The notes under the pieces were generated by a model. The model saw nothing but the letters and a program-made list of their open reading frames with translations. It was not told the origin of the DNA and did no database searches. Below, one piece after another: positions 31,956-34,638 of a DNA stretch of 34,638 nt (position 1 is the first letter of the stretch; every line of letters begins with the position of its first letter). The stretch is from Prevotellaceae bacterium (GTDB lineage Bacteria > Bacteroidota > Bacteroidia > Bacteroidales > UBA932): assembly GCA_031281125.1 (NCBI GenBank), contig JAITFU010000144.1, forward strand, positions 1-34,638, read 5' to 3'. The position numbers and the translations under genes are program-made.

Positions 31956-33359
31956 TTACAATATTGGCAGTTTAAACGAAAAATAAAACCCATGTTCTTT
32001 CTGCCTATTGATTGCAAAGCTGAGAGAAAAGACCATATCGTAATAAGTGACAAAATCAAATCCTACTCCACTGCCGTATAAAAGCATATTACTTAGGTGA
32101 TTATCTAAATTTGGATAGTGGTGGTACGTGCATCCTATATCAATAAAGGTGTGTGCATAAAGGGCGTAGTGGATTTTGTTGAATTTTGGCAGCGCAGACA
32201 ACCAGTCGATGATAAATACTCTTTTGGGAATGATATTGTACCTGAGGGTGCTGTTTGATGCAATAAAATGCTGACCATCAATTACGTGATATTCATATCC
32301 CCTTAATACATTCTCTTCATAACCCAAAGCTCGATCCAAAATATAGGCTTTGGCATTTTTAAGAGAGAGGCCGGCAGTCAACCGCTCCGAAGCGTACCAT
32401 CTGTTTCCTAATGTCCAGTAGTATTGAGCGTTTCCTTTTGCTTGAAAATATCTGACAGAGAGATCATCGGATAGATAGATGTTTCCTTCTGTTTTTAAAT
32501 AGTGTCCCTTGAGCGGGAATGCAATGTAGTCCCTCTGATCGACCCTAAAAAAGTATTGCAGGCTCAGGTTCAGCCTCTCAGTGCGGCTGTTGCCCCAGAA
32601 GTCCGGGTTGATCTGTAGAATGGTGTCCGATATTTTTTTGTATTCATAACCAAAAGAGATGTTGTGTGTTCTACGAACATCGTGGCGATAAGTGTAGTTG
32701 AGATACCCACTAACACTTTGGCTCAAAAACAGATCCGGTCTCTTGATCTTTAATGGGGCATCCTCCAAGGTCATCACATCCATTTTATGACTCCTCTGGA
32801 GAGAGATGCCTGTGGTAAGAAAGTGTTTTTGGGCACGGCCCAACGTGATCTTTTTATAATGGAAGTTAAGACCCTGTTGGTAACCAAATTCGATTCCTGC
32901 CGTAATGGCATGATTTAACCCGCCAACGTTATAAAAATGTGCCCCCCCTTCAAAGGTGACACGTTCGATATCAAAGTCTTGTATTCTTGTGCTGGTGTTT
33001 CGATCCCCCAATTTAATGCTAAAAAAAGGAAAAAAGTACCACCGCTCCTCAACAAGAATGTGCAGAACGATTGTGTTGTCGCCCTCCGGAGATACTTCGT
33101 AATCGATTTCTACATAATTAAAGAGTGAGAGGTTGCCAAGGTTCTCTTTTGATTGGGTGATCTTCTGATTTATTCGAGATTCCAACACAGCATCGCCCTT
33201 TTGCAAAGAGAGTTCCCTTAAAATAATCTTCTCGTTTGTTCTTTGGTTGCCCAAAATAACGATATCCGAAACGTGCCAGAGGTCTTGCGCAAATAGCGCA
33301 AAAGTGCATAAAGTAGTTGCAAATAAGCAAACTAGACGTTTAATCAGGCAAATCGGCAT
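31956..33359 (-). CDS. Omp85-like outer-membrane protein with one POTRA domain
   Basis: This 467-residue protein has a signal peptide (RLVCLFATTLCTFALFAQ) followed by one POTRA-like domain of about 80 residues (VSDIVILGNQRTNEKIILRELSLQKGDAV). The rest is a beta barrel of alternating amphipathic strands. The motif NVLRGYEYHVIDG matches the conserved (V/L)RGF/Y region of the Omp85/BamA-TamA family lumen loop. It is much shorter than BamA, so it is more likely a TamA-like or other small Omp85 member than the essential assembly factor. I use ATG 33359 instead of the ORF start at 33425, because it gives the signal peptide and avoids overlap with mutY. Only one base separates it from the mutY stop, so co-transcription is likely. 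Confidence 0.82.
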   Translation of the reverse strand: MPICLIKRLVCLFATTLCTFALFAQDLWHVSDIVILGNQRTNEKIILRELSLQKGDAVLESRINQKITQSKENLGNLSLFNYVEIDYEVSPEGDNTIVLHILVEERWYFFPFFSIKLGDRNTSTRIQDFDIERVTFEGGAHFYNVGGLNHAITAGIEFGYQQGLNFHYKKITLGRAQKHFLTTGISLQRSHKMDVMTLEDAPLKIKRPDLFLSQSVSGYLNYTYRHDVRRTHNISFGYEYKKISDTILQINPDFWGNSRTERLNLSLQYFFRVDQRDYIAFPLKGHYLKTEGNIYLSDDLSVRYFQAKGNAQYYWTLGNRWYASERLTAGLSLKNAKAYILDRALGYEENVLRGYEYHVIDGQHFIASNSTLRYNIIPKRVFIIDWLSALPKFNKIHYALYAHTFIDIGCTYHHYPNLDNHLSNMLLYGSGVGFDFVTYYDMVFSLSFAINRQKEHGFYFSFKLPIL

Positions 33360-33360
33360 C

Positions 33361-34425
33361 CTACAAAGATAGATGGTTTGTCGATTCATCCAGCAAATAT
33401 CGTTCCACAAGGCGTGGGATACCATACAAATCTATTGATGCAGCCGAAATCTTTATGCAATTATTGTGTAACCAAATGCTCTCTTTTTCAATCAGAATAC
33501 GTATAAAATAGGTGTATAAAACCTGATGCGTCAATCGATGCACATATTGTTGAGAAAAGCCAATGATACGGGGTTCATGAATGTCAAAAATTGAGGCCCA
33601 TTCGGGATAATTGGGCAAATCCTCAACCGGAACATCTTTTTGGGTTTCGATAAGCGGAAATTGGTAGAGGTTTTGCCAAATGTCGTTTTTAAGGCGCTGT
33701 TGTATAAAGGTATGGTTTTGATGAGAAATGTGAAGAAAGTAGAAGAAACGCCTCTTTACCTCTATTTTTGCTCGCTTTACAGGAAACTCGGTTTGCTTAT
33801 TTTGAGCAAAGGCAATACAATAGTCGGTAAGGGGGCAATCGTTGCACTTTGGGTAAGGTGTGCAGACCAAAGAGCCAAAATCCATGATTGCTTGGTTGAA
33901 AATTGAAGAGGGATTGAGGTTTAAGCAACTGTGTGCTAAAGAGGAAAATATTTTGCGCGCTTCGGATGTGTGGATCGGTGTGGATTGGGCAAAGAGGCGA
34001 GAAAAGATGCGAAAACCATTTCCGTCCAATGCAACAACCGGGTCATCAAAAGCAAACGAGGCAATTGCTGCAGCCGTATAGGGTCCCACTCCTTTGAGTT
34101 TGGAAAGATCGTTTGCAGTACGTGGAAATAGACCGCCAAATTGGGTGACCACTTGCTTGGCCGCCTCGTGCATATAACGGGCGCGGCTGTAGTATCCCAA
34201 ACCTTGCCACATACGGAGTACGGCATCCAAAGGTGCTTTTGCCAAAGATTGTACAGTTGGAAATTCGGAAACAAACATTAAAAAGTAACTTTTTGCCTGC
34301 TCCACACGTGTCTGTTGCAAAATAATTTCAGAAATCCAGATTTTATATGGATCTCTATCTGATTTCCAAGGTAATTCCCTTTTATGCTCGTTAAACCAGA
34401 TAATCAGTGTGTTGCTAATATTCAT
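33361..34425 (-). CDS. mutY: A/G-specific adenine glycosylase
   Basis: MutY removes adenine mispaired with 8-oxoguanine. This 354-residue protein is full length. It shows RELPWKSDRDPYKIWISEIILQQTRV with the catalytic Glu, the helix-hairpin-helix LKGVGPYTAAAIASFAF, the catalytic Asp in VALDGNGFRIF, and an iron-sulfur loop. A C-terminal NUDIX-like domain (about 225-350) should read 8-oxoG. The loop reads CTPYPKCNDCPLTDYC, that is C-x5-C-x2-C-x5-C, whereas the family pattern is C-x6-C-x2-C-x5-C, one residue longer. The start at 34425 (MNISNTLIIWFNEHKRELPWK) fits homologues, and a TATCTTTG box lies only four bases upstream. It is divergent from the HU-family gene. Confidence 0.94.
   Translation of the reverse strand: MNISNTLIIWFNEHKRELPWKSDRDPYKIWISEIILQQTRVEQAKSYFLMFVSEFPTVQSLAKAPLDAVLRMWQGLGYYSRARYMHEAAKQVVTQFGGLFPRTANDLSKLKGVGPYTAAAIASFAFDDPVVALDGNGFRIFSRLFAQSTPIHTSEARKIFSSLAHSCLNLNPSSIFNQAIMDFGSLVCTPYPKCNDCPLTDYCIAFAQNKQTEFPVKRAKIEVKRRFFYFLHISHQNHTFIQQRLKNDIWQNLYQFPLIETQKDVPVEDLPNYPEWASIFDIHEPRIIGFSQQYVHRLTHQVLYTYFIRILIEKESIWLHNNCIKISAASIDLYGIPRLVERYLLDESTNHLSL
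33364..33371 (-). promoter_or_regulatory. Possible -7 box TATCTTTG before the Omp85-like gene
   Basis: TATCTTTG occurs four bases before ATG 33359 but lies within the last mutY codons (HLSL-stop), so it may be coding coincidence. If used, the transcript would be almost leaderless. Confidence 0.3.
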
Positions 34426-34429
34426 GCTG

Positions 34430-34437
34430 CAAAGATA
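34430..34437 (-). promoter_or_regulatory. -7 box TATCTTTG for mutY
   Basis: The minus strand reads TATCTTTG, then four bases (CAGC), then the mutY ATG. The start codon is firm from homology, so a leaderless or near-leaderless transcript is implied if the box is used. No clear -33 TTTG is seen. Confidence 0.55.
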
Positions 34438-34513
34438 GTGATTGTAAACAAGCTAACTTAACAGAAAATTAAAGTTTTTATGAATAAAGTTGTTGTGGTA
34501 TCAAAAATATAAT

Positions 34514-34521
34514 TACTTTTG
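34514..34521 (+). promoter_or_regulatory. -7 box TACTTTTG for the HU-family gene
   Basis: TACTTTTG lies 41 bases before ATG 34563, with GTTG 18 bases upstream of it as a possible -33 element. The AT-rich 137-base gap between mutY and this gene holds both divergent promoters and nothing else I can identify. Confidence 0.6.
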
Positions 34522-34562
34522 CTCCCAGAAATTTATTAACAACCCTTTAAACCAAACATGCT

Positions 34563-34638
34563 ATGACAAAAGCAGACATTGTAAATGAAATTGCCAAAAC
34601 GACCGGCATGGAAAAGGTTGCTGTTCAGAAAGTGGTAG
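34563..34638 (+). CDS. HU/IHF family DNA-binding protein (5' end only)
   Basis: The first 25 codons are present (MTKADIVNEIAKTTGMEKVAVQKVV) and the gene runs off the window. This is the N-terminal helical part of HU/IHF proteins, small basic dimers that bend DNA and organise the nucleoid. The DNA-binding arms lie outside the window. It is divergent from mutY, an arrangement I recall from other Bacteroidales. An out-of-frame ATG lies five bases upstream of the chosen start (ATGCTATGACA). Confidence 0.9.
   Translation, partial: MTKADIVNEIAKTTGMEKVAVQKVV

Noticed and set aside
1-34638. CRISPR arrays, insertion sequences, prophage or attachment sites
   Set aside because: No direct-repeat arrays, transposase frames, terminal inverted repeats or integrase genes were seen. 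The window is ordinary chromosomal core apart from the altered Fic and lon genes.

Overview
The window looks like a compact piece of a Bacteroidota chromosome, most likely order Bacteroidales. Evidence: many start sites are preceded by the Bacteroidota -7 promoter element TAnnTTTG, clear Shine-Dalgarno sequences are rare, and the families present are typical of the phylum (DUF4810 and DUF799 lipoproteins, a DUF4369/DUF5106-type thioredoxin, secreted TldD/TldE, large AsmA-like proteins). Genes nearly abut and no gene-free stretch exceeds 300 bases; the largest gap between proteins (22291-22767) holds the tmRNA gene. There is no CRISPR array, insertion sequence, rRNA or ordinary tRNA.

Layout. 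1-1065: tail of an unidentified gene, then a cytoplasmic M19 dipeptidase. 1070-3400 (minus): a tightly coupled four-gene envelope operon of a CsgG-like protein, a small PEGA-like lipoprotein, a DUF4810 lipoprotein and a DUF799 lipoprotein. 3423-11320 (minus): a DUF362 ferredoxin-like protein, a large AsmA-like protein, and a secreted TldE-like/TldD-like pair. 11346-13685 (plus): a divergent promoter, a Fic-family gene whose catalytic core has been cleanly deleted, and a GH20 hexosaminidase. 13648-14482 (minus): a secreted esterase, convergent and overlapping with GH20. 14486-22290 (plus): AddB-like nuclease, PgpH-like HD phosphodiesterase and M16 lipoprotein protease. 22322-22763 (minus): ssrA (tmRNA) with its own promoter. 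22768-25136: divergent LysE-type exporter and lnt. 25133-31859 (minus): ubiD-like, thioredoxin-like, coaD, ung and lon. 31956-34437 (minus): a single-POTRA Omp85-like protein and mutY. 34514-end (plus): promoter and start of an HU-family gene.

Common themes are the cell envelope (CsgG-like module, AsmA, Lnt, Omp85, secreted hydrolases and proteases), protein quality control (tmRNA, Lon, TldD/E, M16) and DNA repair (AddB-like, Ung, MutY).

The points most worth a second look are: the Fic gene that has lost its whole catalytic core but keeps its promoter, frame and winged helix; an in-frame TGA that replaces an invariant Gly in lon and is followed directly by a TTG; a 19-bp palindrome that makes two back-to-back -7 boxes; -7 boxes only 4 nt from start codons; the CsgG lipoprotein module; and a one-residue contraction in the MutY iron-sulfur loop.
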